A stretch of 64,000 nt of DNA from Stercorarius parasiticus. Lineage: Eukaryota > Chordata > Aves > Charadriiformes > Stercorariidae. Shown here piece by piece: positions 22,901-35,150 of this stretch. The first letter of the stretch is position 1; each line of letters opens with the position of its first letter. The stretch lies in NCBI GenBank assembly GCA_013396915.1, contig VWZL01002016.1, positions 372,001-436,000 on the forward strand, in the 5' to 3' direction. The position numbers were made by a program, and so were the translations under genes. Below the pieces are notes generated by a model. That model saw only the letters and a program-made list of their open reading frames with translations, searched no databases and was not told where the DNA came from.

Positions 22901-25900
22901 TACTTCATTCCTTTTGTAAAATCTAATCCTTTTTTCCCCACACGCATACATCGATGGCTTCAGCACTTACCAGACCTTTGCAAAGAAGTACCTAGATGTC
23001 ACAAAACTGCACTAAAGTTGATACAGAAATCAGGACCCTCACTTTGCAGACAAGGTAACTGACTCTAAGACATTAAGAGCAAACTGTTACCCTAAATCTG
23101 AACACCTGCAGACATAATAACAAACAGGTGATGTAAGAGTTATCAAGACTGAAAACATCAAAGTACTACTTAAGGTCTGTGGAGATGGATGTCCAAGTCT
23201 GAAAATACTGTTTCAGGTCATGTTTAGTTTCCAGACATTTAAACCATGCATAGTAATAATTATTTATATCTGAAAGTGTTTACAGATACTTTAAATTTGT
23301 TAATTTTTTAGATTTTTTTTTTTCCATGAGACGAAGTTAGCTTTTGTAGCAGGTTTGCCTTTTGCTACTTTTAGAAGAGAAGTTACTTCTGGGCTAACAA
23401 ATTTCCATTTAATAATACATGGATTTTCCTCTTATGCAGCTAGATAGTTTTTCCATCACTTGTACTTCAGTATTTCTGAAACCAGGTGTTAATTTTCAGG
23501 GGGATAGGAGGTTTCCAAGCAGCTGCCAGGACTAATATAGCAGCCAGCAGTAAACGCTGAATAAGCTTAGGTACAAAATCTATACCATCTGGTTTCAGGA
23601 GTCCCCAGCCAAAAAATGTGAGGCCAGTTCCTTTCATGTCCAGAAATCTTCCCGTTCACTGGGAATTGTGAAATGGATCTTACCTTTGCATTACCTTTTA
23701 ATTCACAACTCAGAGGAAGATTCAAATAATGGTCTTAAGAAAACATTGCTTAACTGTAAAATGGGAAACTGAGTAATATGCTCAGGTTTCATAATAAGAC
23801 AGATGAACACTATTTGACAAGCTGAGATCAAAGCCGTTGCTCAGCCTCGCAGTAGCCCAGTTTTCCAAGCTGCTGTTTCTCAAAGTCTATGATAGCTACC
23901 GGCGCTTAACACAGAAACAAAGTCCCTCAGAGCGGTGGTCTCCCTAGACCAGTAAGTCAATAAGGAGATACGAAGTGAAGTCCTTCAGGTTTGATCTAAG
24001 ATCAAGGAAGTGAGGAATGAGGTCCGTCCTGTCTGCCAGTGAGGAAATATTTCTGGTTCCTTAGGTGTCTGAAGAGATCTATTCTGTTCTACCTAAAAAA
24101 TTGCTATACTGAAAATTTTGATAGAAGAATAACTTAAGAGTGACTTTGTTCACAGATATGAGTATGAAGGCGTGGATATAACTTGGGCCACTGTAAAGAT
24201 ACCTGAAGAAATCCAAGCAACAGAACTTCCACCAAAGGAGTGTGGAAAAGGAGTGTTTCCTGCAATTTTTAAAGTCCAAATCATTTCACCCTCTCTCTCA
24301 GGCAGTCATTTACAGCTATACATAATCCACAAGGTCACTTTCTTATCAAAGCCCTGAAGGTACCAAGCTACCATCCCATCCAAAGAGTCATTAATATCTC
24401 TTAGCTTTTCATGTGTGGGTTATATATAAAAAATTGTATATAATAGGAAACCATGCAGGCCTATTTTTCTTTTACTATCAGCACTGCTTTCAACACACTG
24501 ATTAAATCATTGCTTTAACTGGATGATTAAACCCTTTTGAGAAGGGACTGCCATGTTACTGAACTTGGCTAGAACAGAGTATAATGACTCCCCAGTCCAT
24601 AGGCACTATCACAATGCAGATAAAAGAGCAGTGATAGTGCTGTTGCATTCCTGGTAGCCGTGGGTTTGTCTCCACTGCTGTATAGCAAGATTGCCCCGAG
24701 CTCCATACAGCAACTTAGAATAGCTCTGTCATCCGATCCAGCAGTGGGTTTAACTGGAGACACTTTTAAAGATGGGCAGATGAATGCAGATCAGACTAAA
24801 CTGAGTCAGAAAAAATATAATTTTAAAAGGCCGATGTTTTCTCTCAGCACCGATCTCCAGAGGACTTAATGTTCTGAGGATTCATTCTGACTCCTTTGTG
24901 GCTAGTAGTCAAACTATTTTTTTATATCTGTGTCTAGTAATAGTAAAGTGATGATCCTTCCAATCATATACACTGCAATAGCGTTTGATCACAGATTCCA
25001 GCCAGAGGGCATTCTGAATTAATAATTTCACATAACCAGACTATTTTATAATGCACTGTGAATAATCATTTCAGTAAAGGCAGTGATTTTGCAGTGTTCA
25101 TGCCCTGGAACAATAGTATAAATCCCAAGACAGCACTCAATGTACTTTAAGAAAGAACTTTAGTCACCTTAAAAAAATGTAAAAGGCTGTGGTCCAAAGT
25201 TCCACTTTTCTCTGAATGTATAATAAATTGTTGATCACAGATAGAAAAGAGTCTTCTGTATTGCATCCATGAAGCGTCTGTAAGTGATGACTTAGGCAAC
25301 AGTAGTGCATTACGATATTTTTCAAAATGGCAACAAAGCATACATCGAAATACTGACCAGTCCCTGGCCAACAGACCAGAGTCTATTCCAGAGCTGTGTT
25401 GCCTCACTCGGAAGCTGTAGGCTCCACATATAAAAAGTAGGACTAGTTCACAGAATGCAAAACCACTTCAAGAACAGGCACGCCACAAAATTCAACCAGA
25501 TCCAACAGGCTTTCCTGTTACTAATTTTCATCTATTTCTTTATTTAATGTATTTGTAAAGATCTTCCTTTTTGACTGTTTCTGATATTATGAAAGGTTCA
25601 GGGACTAAATAATACCAAAAAGCACGAATCTTTATTTCACATTATCTGGCTTAGTTCCCAAAATTTGCAAAACACTTTTAATACCAGAGAGAAAATATTT
25701 CAGTGGAAGCAAGTACACGCACAGCCGCTATCCAAGAAGAAGCAGCAGCAGAAATTTTATCACTCACTCTTCTTCAGTGTTAACAGCCAGAGGGAATACA
25801 CTCTGGAAATCAATTTTCTTTTACGGGAACTTGATGTGGGTAGTTGCTTGATGTGTTCAGCTTCCGTATGGCCCAGATTCAACAAGACACTTAAAAGTGT

Positions 25901-28900
25901 GGCTGACTTTATTCTTGTGGGTATTTAGGTATGTGCTTAAGTACCTTGCTGAATTGGGGCTTATGTTAGGTCATAAGTATTTACTAGGTCAGGCATCCAG
26001 GCTAAAAATTTCTCTGGTTTTCCTAGTTACACTGAAGATAAGTCCAGTCACACAACACATTTGGAAGCGCCTGCAATGAATTTATCAGGTGATATTACCA
26101 AAGGCAATGGAGAATACATTCTTGTTCTGTTGGAGAAAAGTATTCATTTGCCCCCTCAGTATAGACCCTGCAGACGGCTCAGAAGATCTACATGGGCCAA
26201 ACTTCAAACATACAGAATAACAGAGTACCATTTTATTTAAATATTTATGCTGCTGCAGTATCCAGCAGTTGCAGCCAGTCTTATGCCCTGTTGTATTAGG
26301 CGCCATAGAGAAGCATGAGGTCCGTGCTCCAAGTCATTTACATTCTTAAGAAGCGTTGCTTGCCAGGGCTAAGTAATCGGAGAGCCATGCATTTGCCACA
26401 ATGAAACACTTACCAAGATAAATCAAAAAGCAGATAATTTAGAAAGGAAAAATTAAGTGCATGACTGCTTTTTTCCTCTTTAAACTCTGGCTATTAGCCC
26501 AGACATTAGCCTATCTAACCCACAAGTGAGTCAGTTGTTTAGGAAACGCACTGATTCCAAGCATTGAGGGAGTATCAGTGAGCAAAATTTTTCTATTTTC
26601 TTGGAAGAGAAGATGCAATTAAGATTGTGCTCTAGTCTGCTCATCAGCACTCTGTTACAGACTTCTAACTCTGTGGCACATTTTAGACAGATATGAAGTC
26701 CCTGTGTGTTGTTTGAGATCCTGTGGCAGAAGAGAAGACGAACCATGCAGCTGCTAGCTGTTGCAGGCCCCATTAGCAAGGAACAGAGTCTGGATGGGAA
26801 AACTGGCACCTTGCTCAAGCTTCAACAGTGTTTGAAACTCATACTCGCTGCAAGTGAACCGGGTTCTTTTCCCCGCTGTACCACTGGCTACATTTTCTCT
26901 GCATAAACTGCAGCATCCCACTCTGTACTTCAGTAGCCTGGCAAAAAACTTACCAAACCTTAAATTAGTGCTGTCTCTGAATAAAAGACTGTTAACAGCT
27001 CAACCAAGAGGATGTACCAACGTGATCAATCTGTGCATATAGAGGAGCTGCTCAGTGCATGTATGGCTATAACGGAGCCTGAGCACACAGGAAGGAAAGA
27101 CTAGGAGATACAATAGGGAGCTGCAATTCCCAAGGAGATTAGGACAGAGCCTGGGACACAATTCCTTGTGAAACCAGGTTTCACCAGTTCTATTGGTCAT
27201 TTATTGCATAATTATCTTCCTTGACTTGCTTTCATGCAGCTGTAATCAACAGAAGTGTTTCTCAATGTCTCAATTTTGCCTCAACACTAAGACTTCAATC
27301 ATTTGGTTTTTTCCAGGGCAAACTATTTTGGAACTGATTGCTTCTAATTCAGCAAGGTTGAACATTGGTCTTGTGAGTTGGTGGGGTGTCATTTTCTGGA
27401 ACCGACCCCCCACAATCCTAATATGCTGATGTTAACTTTGCGAACTGAAATGTCAGTCTTCCGGTTTTCATTCAGAATTTCAGTAAAATTTGACTGAAAG
27501 TGTCAATTCATATTATAAGGATTATTCACATCTTGGTGATACGAAAATTCTTCGCTACTTGGAAAAAGCCATATATATATTGTCGTGGATTTTAACAGTG
27601 GTTAGGTACCATTAGCATTGACAAAAACAATCAGTGGAGACTATCTGAACCATGTTTCTTTTTTAGTGTAAATTGGATACAGTGCTGAAAAAGGGGAAAT
27701 CATCATTAGGTTAGCTAAACTCCTGCCTTACCTCTCACCCATCTTCACTGTGTTTTATTCCACTAATGGGATCTGTATGTAATTTGAACTCTTAAGACTA
27801 GTATAAACTGTGAACATCTCTTGAGGAGGGGGAACACACAGCAATGAAATGACAGAACAGAAAAAGTATGAAGCTGAAAATTAGGCCAGAAGATTGATAT
27901 CAGGACGGATTTAAATCATTCTTTGCTATTTTATTCATCTTGGTTGTCTGATAAACTACCAAGCAGGACGAAGTTCAGGAGACTTGATATACTGCATGTT
28001 AAGTCTTTGTTGCTATAAGGTGAACTCCCTTGCTCCAGCTTGCTCTCCGTGTCTCCCACACTTGTTGTTTTAATACAGAGGAAAGTTCAACTCCCCCTGC
28101 TTAACTCCGGTACCGCTTAATGAGAGAACTGTAACACTATCCAGTCATCTCACCACACGGCAATTTCATTGCTTTGCACAGCTTGACTTATGTCAAAAAG
28201 GGTGGTTAAAATTCACCCAAGTCCTGGAAACCCCCTGTTGAGTTAAACCGATCACATCTTAGCTACAGGAGGATTTTTTGTTTGGTTGGTTTGTTTTTTA
28301 AATGGTCAAAGGGCAATAAGTATTATTTGCAAATGCTTTCACATACTTGGTTCTTAGGATGCTGGCATCAGCAAGATGATCTACATATCATACAGTTAAA
28401 GACACACAAGCAATAGAGCTTCATGTGCCAATAAAAAGAAACAGCATTTACAAAAAATACAGTCTGATCGTGCAAGATGGGTCCTTTAGCCTATTGTGGT
28501 TAAGAAAATCTCTTAGAGCATCCTAATAGATTATCTTTGACAGTGTGGGCTTTACATTTACAAATGAGCAAAAATCAGAACAGAAGGCTCAAGGCCAGTA
28601 AATCTGAGTCATGGGAGGTAATTTTATTTATGAGCAGCAGCACTTGAACCAGCATTTCTGAAGCCTTCAGGACAAGCCTCCTTGAAGGCTCACATGCACA
28701 TTATATAGTTACTGCAATTGCTGAAAGAGGAACAACACACGGAAACATTTGCAGGCACTTGGCTTATGCTTGTCATAGCTGAACTTGTACCTTCCAAAAC
28801 TTTTTAGACATGCTCTTCTTTTTTAATATGTTGCTTCAATTAAATTGCAAACCAGACACAAGAGAATGCTCTATTAAACTGTGAAATTATTGTATTGCAT

Positions 28901-29214
28901 TACAGGAAGCCTCCAAGTTTATAGAGCTAGGAACGTCTTTGTGGTATAGGGGTAAAAGATTCTTACAAGACCGTTTACAAGACAGTTCAAAGGATAATCA
29001 TAAACAATTACTTCTGAAGTGATAGTGCTATGGAAATTTTTCTGTGTAAGTAGAGTCAGCACAAGGGGATGACCTTTAACAGTGGTGGCTCTACATCCAT
29101 GAAAGATCAATTATCCAGAGAGAACATAAATTACTTATAAGCAACAGCCCTAGAACCAAAAAAATAATGTATTTTTAAATGGTAGCCCATTTAAAGATCA
29201 TTTAAAGGTACAGG
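19916..29214. other. Unannotated intergenic sequence
   Basis: About 9 kb with no gene or interspersed repeat I can support. It contains an open frame that runs to 20321 (plus) and an overlapping antisense one (19808..20254), without recognisable domains, and a 13-bp tandem duplication at 21413. The rest is ordinary AT-rich sequence with short homopolymer runs. Confidence 0.45.
21413..21437. repeat. 13-bp tandem duplication
   Basis: GTGTCTTGCATTC is followed directly by GTGTCTTGCATT. Two copies only. Confidence 0.7.
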
Positions 29215-29640
29215 GAATGACTGAGTAGGTCAGTATTCTTTATTCTGGAAAAGAGACCACTGAAGGAAGATATGAAGAGTTTACAGAATCGTAAGGGGCA
29301 CAGAGGTGAATAGGGATCAGCTGCTCACTATTTTCTCCAGTGCAAAACCAGGAAGGCCTGAAGTGAAGACTTTAAATTCTAATCCAAACAAATGTGAGAG
29401 CGTGGTTCTTCAAGCAGTATGGTCAGATGCGTTTGGGCAGGCACTAGTGCAATTCATGGAAGAAAAATCCATTACAGGTTACTAAATATGTAGAAACTAC
29501 ATCTGATTCAGAAAAATCCCTCAGCTGAAGATAGTATAAAACAGGGACTCCTCAGGGCGTACTCATATTTACTTGCTCTCTTCTTTTTTTTTCCCCAGGC
29601 ATCTGCTTATCACTGTTGTTCTCACTGGATTTCCCCTTAC
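29215..29640 (+). mobile_element. Old CR1 LINE fragment, 3' part
   Basis: The order of phrases follows the 3' third of an amniote CR1: CTGGAAAAGAGACCACTGAA with GGAAGATATGA, then TCACTATTTTCTCCAGTGC, ATTCATGGAAGAAAAATCCA, TACTAAATATG with AAACTACATCT, CCCTCAGCTGAAGATAGT and finally GGCATCTGCTTATCACTG. These correspond to the end of the reverse transcriptase ORF and the 3' UTR as I remember the consensus. It is strongly diverged, carries indels and has no open frame. It is in the same orientation as the pieces at 43.5 and 52.4 kb. Confidence 0.75.
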
Positions 29641-32600
29641 AGACTTCCGTTCATGCCTAATACAGCTATCCAGCCAGGGTAAAGGATGATGAAATTAAAA
29701 AAGCAGCAAAAAATTACAGAGACATCAAAGAGGAAGAGAGTCAAAGAGTGAAAGAGAAAAAAGTAGAATGTGTGGGTGGGACATCTCCAGTAAGTTCATG
29801 CCAACAGCATCGCCACTCCTTCAAGGCATCCAGCTCAAGGCACCCAAGGAAATAATTGGTATTGCTCAGTGGTGCTCTTCCCAAATGGAAGGGACAGAAT
29901 AAGGGAACACAGGCTGGTCCTGCACTCACCAGATCCCATCAAGTTTCCTTTCCCAGAAGCTGTGAACAGCCAGCATAGACAGAGCCAGGAAGAGGTTGAC
30001 AATAAGGTCTTGTGACTTTGTGGGTCCTCAGTTGAGGAGAGTGTTAAATGAGAAGCTGAGGGGAGAAATGGAGCCAGAACCTCAAGGACTGACGGAGACA
30101 GAAGAACTGCAGGGTTGTGCACTCAACGTACATGTATGCCACAGCCCCTCTCTCACTGAAAGTCAGGGACCTTGCACTTCGTGCAACACTAATCAACATC
30201 CCTATACTAGCTCCATCTTCTCCCTGATACAGCATAGTCTGCGTTCATGCTCTACTTTTACCAACAGAACTGAAACAGATGAAAAATCTAAGTACCAACT
30301 GAGGCCAGTGCATGCTGGGGTACAGACTTTATGGACAGGCTGCCCATCATCCATCCCAGTTCTGGTTCTCTTGGTACATTTCTTTTTCCACATCTCGCAC
30401 AAGGCAGGGCTCACACCTTCTGAGAGGAGTGAAGATTGTGGTGCTCATTAGCATGGCCCATGGTGTCTGTGTGCGAGGGAGCAAGAGGTTGTACCTGTAG
30501 CACAGTGCACACTGCTGATGCGCACCAAGGACAAGACTTTCAAACGGCCAAGACTTAAGCAGTTCAGACACAAGCCAATCCACCTTGTTTGGTCAGGAGG
30601 CAATCTTTGGTGTGAATATCACCAACTATATTAATGATGTACCCTATAAATAAAAAGAAAAAAATAACAATGCCAGTCCCACAACCTCCGAGTTTACAAC
30701 TCAGCATTTAGACAAAGTAGGCAGATTTAGACAAATTGGATGGCAGATAGTTGAAGTGAGTCCAAATAGTGCCCTTCAAATATCCAATACTTTTACCTCA
30801 AATGCAAGTTCTTCCATATTATTACCATAGTTAAATGTGGTAAGGAAGAAAAACCCAACACTTGTGTGATCTGTATGAGAAAACTTGGTCTTATGGGTGT
30901 GTTTAGGGTGAAAGAATTACGAATTGCTCTCAGAGGAATCCAGCTGCATGTAGAAAGTATTGATGACTTGTTATGTGCAAATATTGAAAGCTTGTTTAAA
31001 GGAATTTTTTTGGTCTTTGGATATGGTCTGTGCTATACAGATTTATGACCCACAAAGCAACATGGTCTTAGGCCCGACCGAGTTGTGCTTTCAAAGGCAG
31101 TGTGATGTGAGATAAGAAACTTTAGCATGTACGTGCTGTGTCGAATTTTCCAAGTGCAGTGCAAACACTGGCAAACCTTTTTCAGAATGGGAGAGCTGTG
31201 ATGCACAATAGCTTATATCCAGCTATCTCCAAGAGCAAGGCCATAAGATATTGTCAGGGCCCTGCATGCATCCTCTTTCCCCCTTGCCAGAGCCTGGCTG
31301 CCTGGTCTTATGGCCAGGTTTTGAGACAACTGCATGGCCATCAGCCAGAGCACTGTGGGGAAGGAGCTGTGAGAGACAGGTTTCTACCCTTCTTTCCTCA
31401 GGAGCGGCTTTTAAGCTCAAACCCCCACCATTGATTTCTCCCTGACAGCTGGTTTGACTTCCAAACTTGACCTTGAACCTGCCTCCTCACTATGGATGTT
31501 TCAGGTGATCCAGACTCTTGGCTGACCCTGGTTGCTGTCAGCACGATCTGGAGAACTGTCCTGTGTCCGACCATGGTACCAGCTTTCACAGCTCTCATGG
31601 ACAGGCAGCCAATCTGCAAGGTTGGCCCCAGGTGATCTTGGAGACTATTGCAACAGGTGGCATCCCACAGCCTTGACCTCACCAGCTGGTTTGCCCAGAC
31701 AGGCTGTTGGTGAGCCGCCTGGGAGGCAGCTGTGTCAGGGAGCATGCCATGAGCATGGTTTCATGTCAAAGGTTGTATAGACATAGACAAAATGATTTAC
31801 AAAGCTAAGTGAAGAGAGAGCTAAGTCTATTCAAATATCAGATACCATAATTCATCCTGATTACCCTGGGATGATTCAACAGCTGTAACCATTTAGGCTA
31901 CAATTCAGAAAGGCAAATACTTTAATCTTACACTAGCAGGGGATTGCCAAGGAAAGGGAGGAACTGAAAAGAAAATATATCAAAATTTCAAACTTCATCC
32001 TGGAAACAGAATTCCAAAACTTCATTAAAATACTTATGCTGAATGTATCAAAATATAACTCAGTTATACCAAAAAATTTTGCTTCCAATTTTTTGAGAAG
32101 GATCAAGAGCACCCAAGATGGATGAAATGTAGACAAAACTTAGGTCCAAGAAAAGTCATGAAGAAAGCTATTATCCAGCAGTGCCTTATCATAAAGGCAT
32201 CTAAAATTTAGTGGGCACCTCTATTATGCCTTTTCACGGCCTTAAAGCTCCCTAAGTGCCTGCACATCCACAGTAGGGCCTCAGCTATGGGGCACGTTCT
32301 TGCTTATGCTCCACCATGATCCAGAGATAATGATGTCTGTCTACAGCTGAAGTCCATTACAGCCTGCTTCATAGAGTCCTGAGGTCGGCACGTAGCACAG
32401 CATGGCCACCTACTCCCAAAAACCTGGCCAGTGCGGGCAGCAGCCTTTCATCTGGAGGCCCGCCCAAAGGAAAGAAAAGAGGAGCAAATTAACATGGCCT
32501 GGAGGAGTCTGACTCTGCAAGTGAAGTAGAAGACATGGGCATGATTCTTAACAGAAAAGGGCAAGATGGGTCAACCTGACACTCCTACGTGAGCTTTCTG

Positions 32601-34449
32601 TTATAAGGACCAGAAGAAGCTACATCTCCTCCAACAAGTCACATTGCAGGCGGGACACGGAGCTTCATCTCCACTTACTGCCCAATTTTGAGGAACTGGT
32701 TTCTGCCATTGCAGTTCCTCAAACCCTGTGACAGTTCAGCATTACCACTCCTCCAGTGAGAGGAAGAGAAAGAGACTTGTGGTCTGTGAAGGGTGAACCT
32801 GGGCACATAGCAAGCTGTGAATATACTATTAACTTCCCTCCAGAGTGTGCAGGCTTTGAAATAACGTTCATTTTTTCACCATCTAACTGTTAGCGTAATG
32901 CAGCTGAGTCATTGAAACAATATTAGGGTTGACTTAGGTCTTCAATGCATAGTGCCCTTTTGAACTACTTACTAATCACTGTTAAAAAAAAAAGTGGTCA
33001 GGTAGTGTCTTTCTCCTCCTTCAGTTCACAGGATTAATTACTTGTCTTCAATAAAGACCAACAGGAGAGGTTCACATAGCTCTGGGTTCTGACAGGGGTA
33101 GAGACTTTTCTCGGAGCAGCAAAGACATCAGTAACCTCAGTGCAGTGTTACGAGACACCGCCACTAAGCAAGAATACACTGATAAAATCAGTGTATGTGA
33201 AGAAGCGGTTAGGTCCTCTTTCACCCATTTTGTTCTTATAAATTGCTTACTATTGTTAAGGCAAAGTGAGGACTCTTGGGATGCAACTGGTTTTTTTAAG
33301 GCAATTTGATATAAGCTACTTTTCCTGCAAGATACTGTTTTTTAGTGACAGAAGAAAAGTTGACCACCCACTTGCACACAGTCAAAAAGAGTAGTACGAC
33401 TCAACCTCCTAGATGTTCATCTTTGGCATTAATTGCTCTGTGCAAATGCAATGGCCATCCTCACACTATTTCCTGTCTACCCTGCAGAATAATTTCAATT
33501 TATTTTTTTTTTAATCGGGTACTTTCCAATAGGTAGTGTAATATCAATGTGTTTACATCAATGTATATGCTAAAGATCTGTGTTTTGCGTTAAATGAACC
33601 ATATAGCTATATGGCTGAAGGCTCTAGAGATCTTCCCACCAGGAAAAAATTCCCAAGTCTACAGCCTTGGAAACTGGGTAGATGCATAGTGCAGTGTTAA
33701 AGTAGTACATTTTGAAGGGAGCCGGGCACCTTAAAATTGAAATTAGCTAGAAAAAGTGAATTGCTGAAGACTGGATAAAACTGCTTTAGATTATTTCTTT
33801 TATATTTAAGAAGCTACAGGAAAATTCAGGAGAAGCAGCTTGTGGTATGCCTGTGACTGTACTGGTACACCTGGGAGAAGAATTAGGTAAGAGTTCCACA
33901 ATGGTGACACATGTAGATTACATTTTATATTCTCTTATGAAAAATGGCTTCCTTTATAAATTGTGTTCTTAAAAACTGAACATAATCTGATATATGCAGG
34001 GAGAGAAAATAAGGTGTGACACCAGTAGAACCTGATCTTTAAACAAACTCCAAACTTGTACTGTTTCAAAATCAGTAGGGACATTTAAGTAAAGGTGCAT
34101 CTTAATTTCTTGGGATTATTACAGAGCTAATACTACCCAGGCAGTGTCAAAATACAGCTGCTATAAGATGGTATCACATCATTGTACTTTGAGAGTATAT
34201 TCAAGAAAAGTCATTCAAGTAGTGCTGACCTAAGTTAGTGATGTATGGCACTGCACAAACTCAGAGGCACTATTCTGGACCTGAGCTGTCTCAAACTGAG
34301 CTAGGTTTGGTGTCTTTGCACGAGTTTCATAGTTAATGCACAACCTGAAAATCTGCTTAAAAGTTAACTGTATCTATCATATACTCAGGAGGAAAAAAAA
34401 AAACCAACAAGGTTCCAAATTCTGACCGATCTAGCAACAGACAAACTTC
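29641..34449. other. Unannotated intergenic sequence
   Basis: Contains several open frames of 95-151 codons between about 29835 and 31745 on both strands. None has a recognisable domain, and composition there is nearer 48-50% GC, which lengthens chance frames. The block 31430-31660, rich in TTGACC and CTGACC words, could be an LTR remnant but I cannot name it. A hairpin at 33174 is listed separately. Confidence 0.4.
33174..33196. repeat. Short perfect hairpin
   Basis: ATACACTGA, loop TAAAA, TCAGTGTAT: a 9-base perfect inverted repeat with a 5-base loop. No flanking terminator, gene or miRNA-sized extension is evident. Confidence 0.6.
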
Positions 34450-35150
34450 AGAGGATCAGAGGATAGCTGAGGTTGGAAGTAACTTCTCACAATCTCTAGT
34501 CCAACCCCTTGCTCAGACCAAGGTCGGCTATAGCAGGTTGTCCAGGACCTTCCCTAGTCAGACTTTGAAATATCCAAGGATGGAAGCTCTCTGGATAACC
34601 TGTTCCAATGGTTGATCGTTCTTACCATAATTTTTTTTTTCCTATGTTTAAATGTAGTTTCCTGTACTTCAGTTTGCACCTATTGCCTCTTGTCCTTTCA
34701 GCAGGCATTAATGAGATGTGTCAGGCCCCCATAACACACTGGTTCCCCTGCTCTACCCTCCTAGTCAAAAAGTTTTTCCTAATATCCTCCCAAGCCACAT
34801 CTTGTGTCCATTGACCCTTCTTATATACTTTGCCACAAAAGATAAAAGTTTGGCTCTGTCATCTTTGTAACTCTGCTTCTACTGCTATTAGATGACCCTT
34901 TAGCCTTCTCTTTGCCAGGAAGGAACAAGCCCAGCAGCTTCAGATTCTCCTCAGAGGTGACGTGTTCTGGGCTCCCAACCAGCTTGGTAGCTCCTCCAGT
35001 CCCTCTCCAGTTTCTCCCTCTTGAACTGGGGTCAAAACTAGACTCTGTATCCCAGGTGTAGCCTCCTAAGAACCAAGTAAAGGGTAGTTATAACTCCCCT
35101 TGATCAACTAGCCATGCTCGTCTTAGTAGTCCAATGTGCAGTCTGCTTTA
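34450..35150 (-). mobile_element. CR1 LINE, 3' end, about 700 bp
   Basis: Read on the plus strand it follows the antisense CR1 3' end almost phrase by phrase: GAGGTTGGAAG, TCTAGTCCAACCCC, GATGGAAGC, AACCTGTTCCAATGG, TTTTTCCTAATATCC, CCTCTTGTCC, GCCTTCTCTTTGCCAGG, CCTCCAGTCCCTCTCCAG, GAACTGGGGTC, TATCCCAGGTGTAGCCTCC, CCTTGATCAACTAGCCATGC. The element is therefore on the minus strand and 5'-truncated, as most avian CR1 copies are. Its 3' terminal octamer repeat has decayed to AGAGGATCAGAGGATAG. No intact ORF remains. Confidence 0.9.

Noticed and set aside
29996..30451. 151-codon plus-strand frame
   Set aside because: No recognisable domain, overlapped by antisense frames, and composition near 48% GC makes such length unsurprising. 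No splice or conservation evidence.
31430..31760. Possible LTR remnant rich in CTGACC and TTGACC words
   Set aside because: It recalls reptile LTR text, but I found no TG...CA ends, primer binding site, polypurine tract or pol/gag frame, so it is not called.
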